Assembly: GCA_029867005.1 (NCBI GenBank)
Contig: CP123443.1
Location: 992,001 to 1,056,000, forward strand
Length of the DNA stretch: 64,000 bases
Source: Candidatus Haliotispira prima
Lineage (GTDB): Bacteria > Spirochaetota > Spirochaetia > SP-2023
Reading direction: 5' to 3'
In this document: piece after piece, positions 55,980-64,000 of the stretch
Layout of the letters: each line of letters opens with the position of its first letter
How positions within the stretch are numbered: the stretch's first letter is position 1
The notes under the pieces: model-generated
Told to the model about the DNA's origin: nothing
The model's input: only the letters and a program-made list of their open reading frames with translations
Database searches by the model: none
Made by a program: the position numbers and the translations under genes

Positions 55980-56008
55980 TTGCCTAATTCCATAAATGAG
56001 TATACAAC
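55980..56008 (+). promoter_or_regulatory. Array promoter, PsbP-like lipoprotein B
   Basis: TTGCCT, 17 bases, TACAAC. Confidence 0.7.
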
Positions 56009-56046
56009 CTACGCTGCAAATCTGCTCTCTTTGAGGGAGCAATCTA

Positions 56047-57120
56047 ATGAAAAAAGGAAACAACATAATGAAAATGTTGAAATTAATTGGAGTACTTGCT
56101 GTTATTACGAGCTTGGTGGCCTGTGGCCGCAAGGCAGAAGCAGGAACTCCTGATAGCTGGGAATCGTTTATGGAAAACAATTATTCCATTAGCTACCCAG
56201 GGGATTGGGGAGTGGATCAGTCAGGTCAAATGGGAACCAGTTTTATTTTACTTAGCCCACTTTCTTCCGGAGAAGACCGTTTTACAGAAAATGTTAATCT
56301 CATAATTCAGGATTTGACAGGACGTAACTTGGACCTCGATGGGTATGTTGAACTTTCAGAAGGCCAAATTAAAACTGTGGCAACAGATGGAAACATCATA
56401 GAAAGTACAAGAATGACAACGGAGACCCTGGACTATCATAAACTTATTTATGCAGGGCAACAGAGTGCCTTTAATCTGAAATTTGTACAGTATTATTGGC
56501 TTGTTCAGGATCAAGCATATGTTCTGACATTCACTTGCGAAGAAGATCAGTTTGATGATTATCAGGCAACGGGAGAGAAAATACTGAACAGCTTCAATCT
56601 AACTGTAGGAAACAAGGCACAGGCAGGTGCAGAAGCCCAGACAGAAGCAGGAGCTCTTGATAATTGGGCATCGTTGACGGAAGACGACTATTCGATTAGC
56701 TACCCTGAGGATTGGGAACTCGATCAGTCAGGCCAAGCAGGAACAAGTCTGATTCTATTTAGTCCACTTTCTTCCGGAGAAGACCAGTTTAAAGAAAATG
56801 TCAATCTCTTAATTCAGGATCTGACAGGAAATAATTTAGACCTTGATGGATATGTTGAACTCTCAGAAAGTCAAATTAAAGCTGTGACAACAGATGGAAA
56901 CATCATAGAAAGTACAAGAATGACAACCGAAACCTCGGAATTTCATAAAGTTATTTACGCAATGGAACAAGGAGTCCAGAATCTGAAATTTGAACAGTAT
57001 GTTTGGGTTCTTGAAGATAAAGCATATGTTCTGACATTCACTTGCGAAGAAGATCAGTTTGATGATTATCAGGCATTGGGAGAACAGATACTCAACAGCT
57101 TCAGTGTAAATAAAGGCTAG
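56047..57120 (+). CDS. PsbP-like lipoprotein with two domains
   Basis: 357 residues; ribosome site GAGGGAG and signal (MKKGNNIMKMLKLIGVLAVI...SLVAC) nearly identical to the gene at 52837. Two domains (about 34-190 and 205-357) share long runs such as NVNLxIQDLTGxNLDLDGYV and IIESTRMTTET. The linker between them is an Ala/Glu/Gly-rich repeat (QAGAEAQTEAGA). The two domains here are closer to each other than to the second domain of the 52837 protein, suggesting internal duplication or conversion. Function unknown; probably exposed in the periplasm or at the surface. Confidence 0.8.
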   Translation: MKKGNNIMKMLKLIGVLAVITSLVACGRKAEAGTPDSWESFMENNYSISYPGDWGVDQSGQMGTSFILLSPLSSGEDRFTENVNLIIQDLTGRNLDLDGYVELSEGQIKTVATDGNIIESTRMTTETLDYHKLIYAGQQSAFNLKFVQYYWLVQDQAYVLTFTCEEDQFDDYQATGEKILNSFNLTVGNKAQAGAEAQTEAGALDNWASLTEDDYSISYPEDWELDQSGQAGTSLILFSPLSSGEDQFKENVNLLIQDLTGNNLDLDGYVELSESQIKAVTTDGNIIESTRMTTETSEFHKVIYAMEQGVQNLKFEQYVWVLEDKAYVLTFTCEEDQFDDYQALGEQILNSFSVNKG

Positions 57121-57521
57121 ACACAACAAGGTGTGGAATCTATAGCTCTAAGCTATGGATATCAGGTTTTAACACCGTACGGTTTTACGCCACAGGCCAT
57201 CGCCCTTCATCGCGGGAAAATCGTTGGCCTGTTTGCAATTACGCATACGCATATGCAAAGTGTAATCAAAGGGCAATCAAAGTGTAATCAAGGGCAATGA
57301 AAGGGCAATGAAAGGGCAATCACGCCTCAAGTTTTTATCAGTGGGGCAAGTTCTGCTCTTTGCTTGGTGGCAAAGCGAAGAACCGAATGTTTAGCTACAT
57401 TAATCCAAACGAATTGCGAAAAAAGCTCTTTTCAGAAAGGTCAACAAGGCCTATGAAGAAAGGGCTTTTTTTGTATTCTTGGGTTTCTCTTTCGTCAATC
57501 GGTCCTCGGCGAATACCACTC
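57121..57521 (+). pseudogene. Decayed copy of peroxiredoxin-glutaredoxin 3' end (2)
   Basis: 57221-57440 matches the 3' end of the 45958 gene plus downstream sequence, with frameshifts and an inserted patch of short GGGCAATCAAA-like repeats (57270-57330). The ~100 bases before it are shared with the third copy (59118-59228), so copies 2 and 3 moved as a unit with their PsbP-like genes. Confidence 0.65.
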
Positions 57522-57552
57522 TTGCCCAATTTGGCCTAAATGAGCGTAGAAT
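57522..57552 (+). promoter_or_regulatory. Array promoter, PsbP-like lipoprotein C
   Basis: TTGCCC, 19 bases, TAGAAT; the spacer is 2 bases longer than in other copies, so probably weaker. Confidence 0.5.
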
Positions 57553-57589
57553 CAAACCGTAAAGCCGCTCTGTTTGAGAGAGTATTTCC

Positions 57590-59116
57590 ATGAAAAAAGG
57601 AAGTAACGTAATGAGAATGTTGAAATTGATTGGAATACTTGCCGTAATTACGAGCTTGGCGGCCTGTGGCCGTAAGATAGAAACGGGCACTTCCGATAGC
57701 TGGAAATCATTGACTGAAAACGACTATTCCATTAGCTACCCTGAGGATTGGGAACTGGATCAATCAGGTCAAACAGGCACAAGTTTTATTTTACTTAGCC
57801 CACTTTCTTCCGGAGAAGACCGCTTTACAGAAAGTGTCAATCTCATAATTCAGGATTGGACAGGACGTAACTTGGACCTCGATGGGTATGTTGAACTTTC
57901 AGAAGGCCACATTAAAACTGTGGCAACAGATGGAAACATCATAGAAAGTACAAGAATGACAACGGAGACCCTGGACTATCATAAACTTACTTATGCAGGA
58001 CAACCGGGTGCCCTTAATCTGAAATTTGAACAGTACACTTGGCTTGTTCAGGATAAAGCATATCTTTTGACATTCATTTCCGAAGAAGATCAGTTTGATA
58101 ATTATCAGGCAGTAGGAGAACAAATACTTAACAGCTTTAATTTAACTGTAGGCAATAAGACACAAAAAAGAATTCCTGATAGCTGGAAATCCTTGACTGA
58201 AAACAATTATTCCATTAGCTACCCTGAGGATTGGGAACTCAATAATTCCGGTCTAATGGGAACAAATTTCATTTTACTTAGCCCGATTTCTTCCGGACAA
58301 GACCGGTTTAGAGAAAATGTCAATCTCTTGATGGAAGATTTAACAGGACTTAATCTGGATCTTGATGAATATGCTGAAATTTCAGAAAGTAAAATTAAGA
58401 CTCTGAGAACAGATGCAAAAATTATAGAGAGTAAGATAATAACAACCAAGAATCTGGATTATCATAGAATTATCTACACAGGGAAACAAGGATTCTTTAA
58501 TCTGGAATTTGAACAGTATGTTTGGGTTCTTGAAGATAAAGCATATATTCTGACATTCACTTGCGAAGAAAGTCAGTTTGATAATTATCAGGCAGTGAGA
58601 GAACAAATACTTAACAGCTTTAATTTAACTGTAGAAAATAAGACACAAACAAGAATTCCTGATAGCTGGAAATCGTTTACGGAAAACAATTATTCTATTA
58701 GCTACCCTGAGGATTGGGAACTCAATAATTCCGGTCTAATGGGAACAAATTTTATTTTACTTAGCCCGATTTCTTCCGGACAAGACCGGCTTAGAGAAAA
58801 TGTCAATCTCTTGATAGAAGATTTAACAGGACTTAATCTGGATCTTGATGAATATGCTGAAATTTCAGAGGGTCAAATTAAGACTATGATAACAGATGCA
58901 AAAATTATAGAGAGTAAGATAATAACAACTAAGAATCTGGATTATCATAGAATTATTTACACAGGGAAACAAGGATTCTTTAATCTGGAATTTGAACAGT
59001 ATGTTTGGGTTCTTGAAGATAAAGCATATATTCTAACATTCACTTGCGAAGAAAGTCAGTTTGATAATTATCAGGCATTGGGAGAACAAATACTCAACAG
59101 CTTCAGTTTTTTTTAA
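57590..59116 (+). CDS. PsbP-like lipoprotein with three domains
   Basis: 508 residues. The signal MKKGSNVMRMLKLIGILAVI ends in SLAAC. Three domains (about 34-185, 195-347 and 357-508); domains 2 and 3 are nearly identical at both protein and DNA level (for example ELNNSGLMGTNFILLSPISS), which marks a recent duplication of one ~486-bp domain unit. Domain 1 is closest to the first domain of the 56047 gene. The three PsbP-like genes thus form a domain-number series of 2, 2 and 3. No heptamer tract; the leader is in frame. Confidence 0.8.
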   Translation: MKKGSNVMRMLKLIGILAVITSLAACGRKIETGTSDSWKSLTENDYSISYPEDWELDQSGQTGTSFILLSPLSSGEDRFTESVNLIIQDWTGRNLDLDGYVELSEGHIKTVATDGNIIESTRMTTETLDYHKLTYAGQPGALNLKFEQYTWLVQDKAYLLTFISEEDQFDNYQAVGEQILNSFNLTVGNKTQKRIPDSWKSLTENNYSISYPEDWELNNSGLMGTNFILLSPISSGQDRFRENVNLLMEDLTGLNLDLDEYAEISESKIKTLRTDAKIIESKIITTKNLDYHRIIYTGKQGFFNLEFEQYVWVLEDKAYILTFTCEESQFDNYQAVREQILNSFNLTVENKTQTRIPDSWKSFTENNYSISYPEDWELNNSGLMGTNFILLSPISSGQDRLRENVNLLIEDLTGLNLDLDEYAEISEGQIKTMITDAKIIESKIITTKNLDYHRIIYTGKQGFFNLEFEQYVWVLEDKAYILTFTCEESQFDNYQALGEQILNSFSFF

Positions 59117-59423
59117 GTGAAGGCTAGACACAACAAGGTGTGGAATCTATAGCTCTAAGCTATGGATATCAGGTTTTAACACCGTACGGTTTTACGCCAC
59201 AGGCCATCGCCCTTCATCGCGGGAAAATCGTTGGCCTGTTTGCAATTACGCATACGCATATGCAAATGGCAATCAAAGGGTGAGCAAGGGTAAGCAAGGC
59301 TAACCACGCCCCAAGTTTTTATTAGTGGGGTAAGTTGCTCGGTGGCACAGCGGAGAACCGGATGTCCACCGACATTAATCCAGACGAATTGCGAAAAAAG
59401 CTCTTTTTAATAAGGTCAGAAAA
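59117..59423 (+). pseudogene. Decayed copy of peroxiredoxin-glutaredoxin 3' end (3)
   Basis: 59229-59406 repeats the same broken segment, very close to copy 1 (GTTGCTCGGTGGCACAGCGG in both). The preceding ~110 bases equal those of copy 2. Confidence 0.65.
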
Positions 59424-59462
59424 ATGCAAAAAAGGCCCATGAAGAAAGGGCCTTTTTTGCAT
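59424..59462 (+). terminator. Terminator after PsbP-like lipoprotein C
   Basis: A 15-bp perfect stem (59424-59438 with 59448-59462) with GGCCC core and A/T flanks that give a T-run on the right arm. Confidence 0.8.
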
Positions 59463-59520
59463 TTTGGGGTTTCTCTCTCGTCAATCTCCCCTCCAAAATT
59501 GGACTCTAACAAATCTATAC

Positions 59521-59549
59521 TTGCCAAAATTATTAAATGAATATACAAT
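59521..59549 (+). promoter_or_regulatory. Array promoter, TIR gene
   Basis: TTGCCA, 17 bases, TACAAT, 137 bases upstream of the TIR start. Confidence 0.75.
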
Positions 59550-59594
59550 CAGACTGTAAATTTACTTTGCTTTGAGGATAAGAAAGAGTAGCCT

Positions 59595-59633
59595 GTAATG
59601 CCGCACTGGATTGTGAGTCCGCTTCGGCATTAC
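59595..59633 (+). other. Hairpin in TIR-gene leader
   Basis: GTAATGCCG pairs with CGGCATTAC around a 21-base loop, between promoter and start codon. GC-rich compared with the surrounding AT-rich sequence. Confidence 0.4.
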
Positions 59634-59685
59634 TCGCAAAGATCAAAGCAGAAAAATCAAGTATAACAAAATAGGAGAGAAAATT

Positions 59686-60351
59686 ATGGGTAGAAAAATA
59701 TTTGTATCTTACAAGTATAGCGATTCATCTGTTTACGGGCATCATAAAACGGCTCGCGATTATGTGGATCATTTGATTGCAATATTTAAAGGGGATGAAG
59801 TATATAAGGGTGAAGGCTATGAGGACTTGAGCGATTTTAAAGATGAGACGATCAAGAATAGACTGAAGGAGAAGATTCACGATAGTAGTATAACTATTGT
59901 CCTGATTTCACCAAGAATGAAAGAGCCTTTTAATTTGGAATCAGATCAATGGATTCCATGGGAAATATCTTATTCATTGAAAGAAATAACACGAAATGAC
60001 AAAACAAGTCATACAAATGCTGTGCTTGCGGTTGTTTTACCTGATCAGAATAATAGTTATCATTACTTTATTGAAGATAACACTTGTCCATACTGCAATT
60101 GCCGGACTTTCAGAACGAATACTCTTTTCCAAATATTAAAAGATAATATGTTTAATATTATAGAACCAACATTCAGTAATTGTAGCAATCATAGTAGATC
60201 TAACCCAGTCTATACTGGTGAAAGTTCTTATATTCTTTCAGTTAAGTGGGGAGACTTTGTATCAAATATAGAGAACTGGTTGAGCAGGTCTACAAAGATA
60301 CGTGATAATAGAAAGTTCTACAATGTAGTCAAGGAGGTGAGCAATGGATGA
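59686..60351 (+). CDS. TIR-domain protein (MTH538/ThsB-like)
   Basis: 221 residues. It starts [10 protein letters not shown], the first strand of a TIR fold. [15 protein letters not shown] and [13 protein letters not shown] follow, the latter with the conserved Glu that in active TIR enzymes attacks NAD. A Cys cluster (CPYCNC) lies near residue 141, and the pattern resembles MTH538-type TIR domains used by Thoeris and related anti-phage systems. AGGAG lies 9 bases before the ATG. The stop overlaps the next gene by 8 bases, so the two are co-translated. The gene is strikingly AT-rich beside the rest of the window, suggesting acquisition. Enzymatic or signalling role unproven. Confidence 0.8.
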   Translation: MGRKIFVSYKYSDSSVYGHHKTARDYVDHLIAIFKGDEVYKGEGYEDLSDFKDETIKNRLKEKIHDSSITIVLISPRMKEPFNLESDQWIPWEISYSLKEITRNDKTSHTNAVLAVVLPDQNNSYHYFIEDNTCPYCNCRTFRTNTLFQILKDNMFNIIEPTFSNCSNHSRSNPVYTGESSYILSVKWGDFVSNIENWLSRSTKIRDNRKFYNVVKEVSNG

Positions 60352-60754
60352 TAAAGAGACAGTGATAAAACACCTTGAAATGATACAAGGTATCATTAAC
60401 CGTTTGGCTCAGAACTCCTTTCTTATAAAGGGTTGGAGTATGACTATATTGGGAGCTGTAATCTTATTTTTTTCAAAAAGTCAACCTCAATATATTATCT
60501 TATGTCTTCTAATACCAGTCATAGGGTTTTGGTTTTTAGACAGTTATTATCTTTGGCAAGAGAGATTATTTCGAGGTGTTTATAATGATGTTAGAAAACA
60601 AGATAAAACAGATTTTTCGATAAATATCTCAGCACAGAAAAGCAAACCAAAATATAAATGGCATAGTTCATTTATCTCCATAACACCTGTAATTTTTTAT
60701 ATGATAGAGATTATATTTATAGGTACTGCATTTTTTATATTAAACTGCAAGTAA
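60344..60754 (+). CDS. Small membrane protein coupled to TIR gene
   Basis: 136 residues with three hydrophobic segments (about 29-45, 49-70 and 110-134) and a soluble loop in between ([20 protein letters not shown]). The N-terminus [22 protein letters not shown] is helical and amphipathic. I have the impression that similar proteins occur next to TIR genes in other genomes but cannot give a family name. Overlap with the TIR gene implies a fixed partnership; a membrane-disrupting effector or a membrane anchor for the TIR protein are the two obvious models. Not enough to choose. Confidence 0.72.
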   Translation: MDDKETVIKHLEMIQGIINRLAQNSFLIKGWSMTILGAVILFFSKSQPQYIILCLLIPVIGFWFLDSYYLWQERLFRGVYNDVRKQDKTDFSINISAQKSKPKYKWHSSFISITPVIFYMIEIIFIGTAFFILNCK

Positions 60755-60767
60755 AAGGAAAATCAAT

Positions 60768-60962
60768 ATGAGTACGAAAAGATAATTTTTTATAGTTTCC
60801 ATTATGCAAACGATTCTTGGAGAGCATTACAAGTGAGGAATATTCGTGTTGTCGAAGGAAACAGACCAGCTAGTGATAATCATTGGGAACAAGTTAGAAG
60901 AGGTGGTGATACTGCAATCTAAAATTGGATTGGTTCAAGTACTGCTCTACCAGAAAATAGAT
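60768..60962 (+). pseudogene. Broken second TIR-like (ThsB-type) gene
   Basis: ATGAGTACGAAAAGATAA stops at once. Restoring one A in the AAAA run gives MSTKKIIFYSFHYANDSWRA, then QVRNIRVVEGNRPASDNHW, the typical N-terminus of MTH538/ThsB-type TIR proteins, until a TAA within DTAI-NWIG (near 60928). Homology fades after about 60960. One frameshift, one nonsense codon and a missing 3' half: a pseudogene. Confidence 0.7.
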
Positions 60963-61134
60963 CAATCATTAAATTAGAGAGCCTGAATAGGAAGTTGTCT
61001 GGAAAATCCGAGAAAGAACGGGTAAATAGCCTATTTATTAAAATGAAATTCATTTTAATAATGGCTTTCAAAACGAAGGCTGTATTACAAACGAAATATT
61101 GGAAGAAACTGAAGTGGAGGAACGGAAATAAAAT

Positions 61135-62076
61135 ATGGATATAGGGAAATTCAAAAAAGTCGAATTACGAAAACTTTGGAAAGGAGAAGCATCTGATTTT
61201 ACACCTTGGTTGGCAAGAGAAGAAAATATTGAGTCCTTGTCTGAGGTAATAGGAATTGAACTGGAGGTTATCAGGGAAGAAAAGAGTGTGGGACCATTTA
61301 GAGCAGATATACTCTGTAAAAGCACCATAGACGACACTTATGTTTTAGTTGAAAACCAATTGGAAAAAACAGACCATAATCATTTAGGGCAATTGATGAC
61401 TTATGCTGCTGGTCTGGAAGCTGTAACTATTGTTTGGATTGCTAAGAAATTTACGGAAGAACATCGAGCAACATTAGATTGGCTCAATAGAATAACGGAT
61501 GAGGAAATTCGCTTTTTTGGAATTGAGGTAGAAGCATATCAAATAGATGATTCTGCTCCTGCACCAATGTTTCAGATGGTTTCAAAACCCAATGATTGGA
61601 CTAAAGCCATTCATAACAGTAAAAGACAAGGTGAACTTACAGAAACTAAAACAATCAATTTGGAATACTGGACTGCCATGAAGGAGTATTTTGAATTTCA
61701 AGGCACCAAAATAAAATCTCAAAAACCTTCTCCTCAACATTGGACTAGTTATGCAATTGGAAGAAGTAATTTTCATATGTCTGCTGTTCATAGTGTAAGA
61801 AACAAATTTATTCGGGTAGAATTCTTAATAAGCGGAAATGACTCGAAAGAAAAATATGATATTTTGAAAGAAAAATATGAATCGGATTCTTACAGTAAAA
61901 TTGATTCAGATCTAGTTTGGGATAAACTGGAAGAAAGAAAAGTGAGCTGTGTCTATTTGCAGAAGAGCGTTGATGTGAATAACAAAATAGATTGGCCCAA
62001 ACAATTTCAGTGGATTATGGAGAATTTGGAGAAAATGGACAAATTCTTCAGACCAAAAGTTAAAGAAATAAAATGA
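61135..62076 (+). CDS. DUF4268 protein, PD-(D/E)xK nuclease-like
   Basis: 313 residues. The N-half carries LWKGEASDFTPWLA, GPFRADILCK and VLVENQLEKTDHNHLGQL, a PD-(D/E)xK-type active site (D58, E73, Q75), followed by TYAAGLEAVTIVWIA. The C-half (about 160-310) matches the DUF4268 pattern (YWTAMKEYFE..., MSAVHSVRNKFIRVEF). Such genes often sit beside type I restriction genes, as here. The stop overlaps the start of an hsdM fragment (ATGA). Role in defence is inferred from context. Confidence 0.82.
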   Translation: MDIGKFKKVELRKLWKGEASDFTPWLAREENIESLSEVIGIELEVIREEKSVGPFRADILCKSTIDDTYVLVENQLEKTDHNHLGQLMTYAAGLEAVTIVWIAKKFTEEHRATLDWLNRITDEEIRFFGIEVEAYQIDDSAPAPMFQMVSKPNDWTKAIHNSKRQGELTETKTINLEYWTAMKEYFEFQGTKIKSQKPSPQHWTSYAIGRSNFHMSAVHSVRNKFIRVEFLISGNDSKEKYDILKEKYESDSYSKIDSDLVWDKLEERKVSCVYLQKSVDVNNKIDWPKQFQWIMENLEKMDKFFRPKVKEIK

Positions 62077-62222
62077 CAGACTTAGATATCATATCAAAAA
62101 TTGGGAACCTCGCCGGTGTTTTGCGTGATGACGGGATTCGTTATGGCGATTATTCCAGACAAATTGCCTATTTTCTGTTCTTAAAAATAGCAAATGAACT
62201 CAACAAACCGCCCTGTATATGA
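62073..62222 (+). pseudogene. hsdM: Truncated type I restriction methylase subunit (hsdM 5' fragment)
   Basis: The ATG overlaps the DUF4268 stop. The first ~44 residues (MTDLDIISKIGNLAGVLRDD, then GIRYGDYSRQIAYFLFLKIA) match the N-terminal helical domain of HsdM. The match ends at about 62204, where an array-type sequence (AAACCGCCCTGTAT...) begins; the catalytic domain is gone. The same junction sequence occurs at 54299. Confidence 0.8.
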
Positions 62223-62234
62223 AGGCACACTCCC

Positions 62235-62574
62235 ATGAAAAACTAAGACAAAATATTTACTGACATTAAAATAAATGGTGTGATATCTAATATTCAATGA
62301 GCTAAGTCCTTCTTTTCTTCCTCTTTTTCGTTCATCTGTTTGTGTCCGTCTGAGCCCAATTGACGGCAGACTCTCCTGCTACACCCCCATACACGGTCAG
62401 TTTCACAACCACGGGGAAGCATACGGGCAAGACCAAGTCTGATTACACTTGGTTGGTAACGGACGATATCGCAATCTATGCCCACCGGCAGACCAAACAA
62501 ACTGCCGACAGGGCTGCCCCGGAGGCTCTGATTGTCGGTCTGGGAGTGGTATTTTTCGGTTTCTTACCTCGGTA
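62235..62574 (+). pseudogene. Decayed relative of secreted protein 46858 (2)
   Basis: ATGAAAAACTAAGAC keeps the array leader but with a TAA at codon 4. GGTGTGATATCTAATATTC is the remnant of the tract region. The 3' part (DIAIYAHRQTKQTADRAAPE, then IVGLGVVFFGF) matches the C-terminus of the 46858 protein, with an internal deletion. It lies where the rest of hsdM and hsdS would be expected. Confidence 0.7.
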
Positions 62575-62622
62575 GCGTGATTGTAAGCAACGTTCGCCAA
62601 TACCCCCCTTGTAATCCCCCCC

Positions 62623-62651
62623 TTATCAAACTCTCTAAATGAATATATAAT
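62623..62651 (+). promoter_or_regulatory. Array promoter, hsdR
   Basis: TTATCA, 17 bases, TATAAT, 60 bases upstream of the hsdR ATG. Confidence 0.7.
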
Positions 62652-62711
62652 TTGGCTTAATCCACACGTTCTGAATGTAGATGTAAAGGACCTAACTGGT
62701 AGTAGCAAGCC

Positions 62712-64000
62712 ATGAACCAAAACCCCGAACAAATAGCAAGAGATAAAATAGACCAAATGTTGCATAAGGCCGGCTGGTTAGTTCAGTCAAAAAAGAAGGT
62801 AAATCGGTCTGCCGGCATTGGTGTTGCTCTGCGAGAAACAAAGACAGAATCAGGTTCTGCGGATTACATACTCTTTGTGAACTTAAGAGCCGTTGGCATA
62901 ATTGAAGCAAAGAAAGAAACAGAAGGCCATCGCTTAACGGTAGTCGAAGAACAATCTGTCCGCTATGCAACAGATGCGATTAAGATTGGAAAATTTAAGT
63001 TAGAAAGTGAAAAACCTTTCGTATATGAAAGTACAGGAACATTAACTCACTTTACAGATTACCGAGATCCCAAACCGAGAAGCAGACGCGTTTTTAGTTT
63101 TCACACACCGGAAACCATCGCAGAATGGATTAAAAAAGGACGTTCTCTACGAAACCGTCTTTTGTCTATGCCTCAGTTGGACGAAACAGGATTGCGACCG
63201 GCACAAATTGTTGCCATTAATAATTTGGAACAATCCTTTAAAAATAACCGCTCCAGAGCCTTAATCCAAATGGCTACCGGTGCAGGAAAAACCTTTACGG
63301 CAGCAACATTTGTCTATCGACTGCTAAAGCATGCGAATGCCAAACGTATTCTGTTTTTGGTTGACACCAAAAACCTCGGAGAGCAAGCCGAGCAGGAATT
63401 TATGACCTTTTTCAACCCAATGATGACAATCGAAAATTCACAGAGTTATACAATGTCCAACGGTTGACCTCTAACTACATTGCCTCGGATAGTCAAATAT
63501 GTATTTCTACGATACAACGGCTCTACTCTATTTTGAAAGGAGAAGAGCTGGACGAAAGTGCAGAACGTAATAATCCAAACGAAACTTCTTGGATGTCAAA
63601 AAAGAAGGCGGTTCCCGTAGATTACACACCGAAAGTCCCGATTGAACAATTTGACTTTATCGTAATAGACGAATGCCACCGCTCTATTTACAACGTATGG
63701 CAACAGGTACTGGACTATTTTGATGCTTTCTTGATTGGCTTGACGGCAACACCGGATAAAAGAACCTTTGGTTTCTTCAACAAAAATGTGGTAAGCGAAT
63801 ACACTTATGAAGAATCGGTAACAGACGGCGTGAATGTGCCCTATGATGTGTACACCATTGAAACGAAAATTTCTCAAAAAGGGGAGACCATAAAAGCCGG
63901 CTGGTATGTCGGCAGACGGGATAAACTCACGAGAAAAGAACGATGGGAGGAAGAGGATGAAGACACCGAGTACAAGCGGAACGACTTGGATAAAAAGGTG
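62712..64000 (+). pseudogene. hsdR: Type I restriction enzyme R subunit, frameshifted, 3' end outside window
   Basis: ATG at 62712. The first 251 residues include the N-terminal nuclease region (GSADYILFVN...GIIEAKKE, the D and ExK of a PD-(D/E)xK site) and the helicase Walker A ATGAGKTFTA. At 63415-63421 one base is missing in the AACCCAA run: FNPMMTIEN replaces the expected FNPNDDNRKF, and a TGA follows at 63465. The alternative frame then continues to the window end with LYNVQRLTSNYI, the DECH box (VIDECHRSIYN), LIGLTATPDKRTFGFF and further HsdR motifs. A frameshift mutation or a sequencing error; if real, the subunit is inactive. Confidence 0.87.

Overview
The window looks like a chromosome segment of a diderm bacterium with mid-range GC. 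Lipoprotein signal peptides are frequent, and there are LptF/LptG-type permeases, a PilZ protein, a BspA-type surface lipoprotein and an HPr-like domain protein ending in GFHVRPS. This mix fits Spirochaetota best, but that placement is inference from gene style and no marker gene proves it. No rRNA, tRNA or CRISPR array was seen.

Layout. 1-24751 is mostly housekeeping: a truncated HPr-domain protein, a YbiT-like ABC-F ATPase, a BspA/DUF285 lipoprotein, an M23 peptidase, trpBA, a YhhQ/VUT transporter, lipA-aceE-aceF-lpd (pyruvate dehydrogenase with its lipoyl synthase), a PilZ protein, hflX-pgeF-prmC and an enlarged murD. 24752-32605 and 46858-59116 are two blocks of an expanded, repeat-rich lipoprotein array. 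Between them (32841-46686) lie a TPR protein, an acyltransferase/ATP-grasp pair, gnd, lptFG, an ABC exporter pair and a peroxiredoxin-glutaredoxin with a PerR-like operator. 59521-64000 is a decaying defence island: TIR plus membrane protein, a broken second TIR-like gene, a DUF4268 nuclease-like gene, a truncated hsdM and a frameshifted hsdR.

Main discovery candidate. Ten paralogous lipoprotein genes share one design: a near-consensus promoter (TTGCCA-N17-TACAAT type), a strong Shine-Dalgarno site, an ATG followed by about 16 conserved codons, a tandem tract of the 7-bp unit AATATCC (4-6 copies), and then an open frame encoding a lipoprotein signal sequence and a mature domain of about 230-260 residues. 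Seven is not a multiple of three, so each gain or loss of a unit changes the frame. In this sequence all ten genes are out of frame (eight would need +1 or -2 units, two would need -1 or +2), and none has a conventional start downstream of the tract except codons inside or next to the signal sequence. Two relatives without an intact tract (46858 and 31550) read straight through in frame. This is the layout expected of a multi-locus phase-variable surface lipoprotein family controlled by slipped-strand mispairing. The same promoter module also drives a kelch lipoprotein, three PsbP-like lipoproteins with 2, 2 and 3 domains, the TIR gene and hsdR.

The array is also shaped by recombination. Five intergenic regions carry a 20/21-bp minisatellite (3-7 units), several carry GC-rich hairpins, the decayed 3' end of the peroxiredoxin gene has been copied behind each PsbP-like lipoprotein gene, and remnants of other array members occur at 24900-25018, 54330-54560 and 62235-62574.
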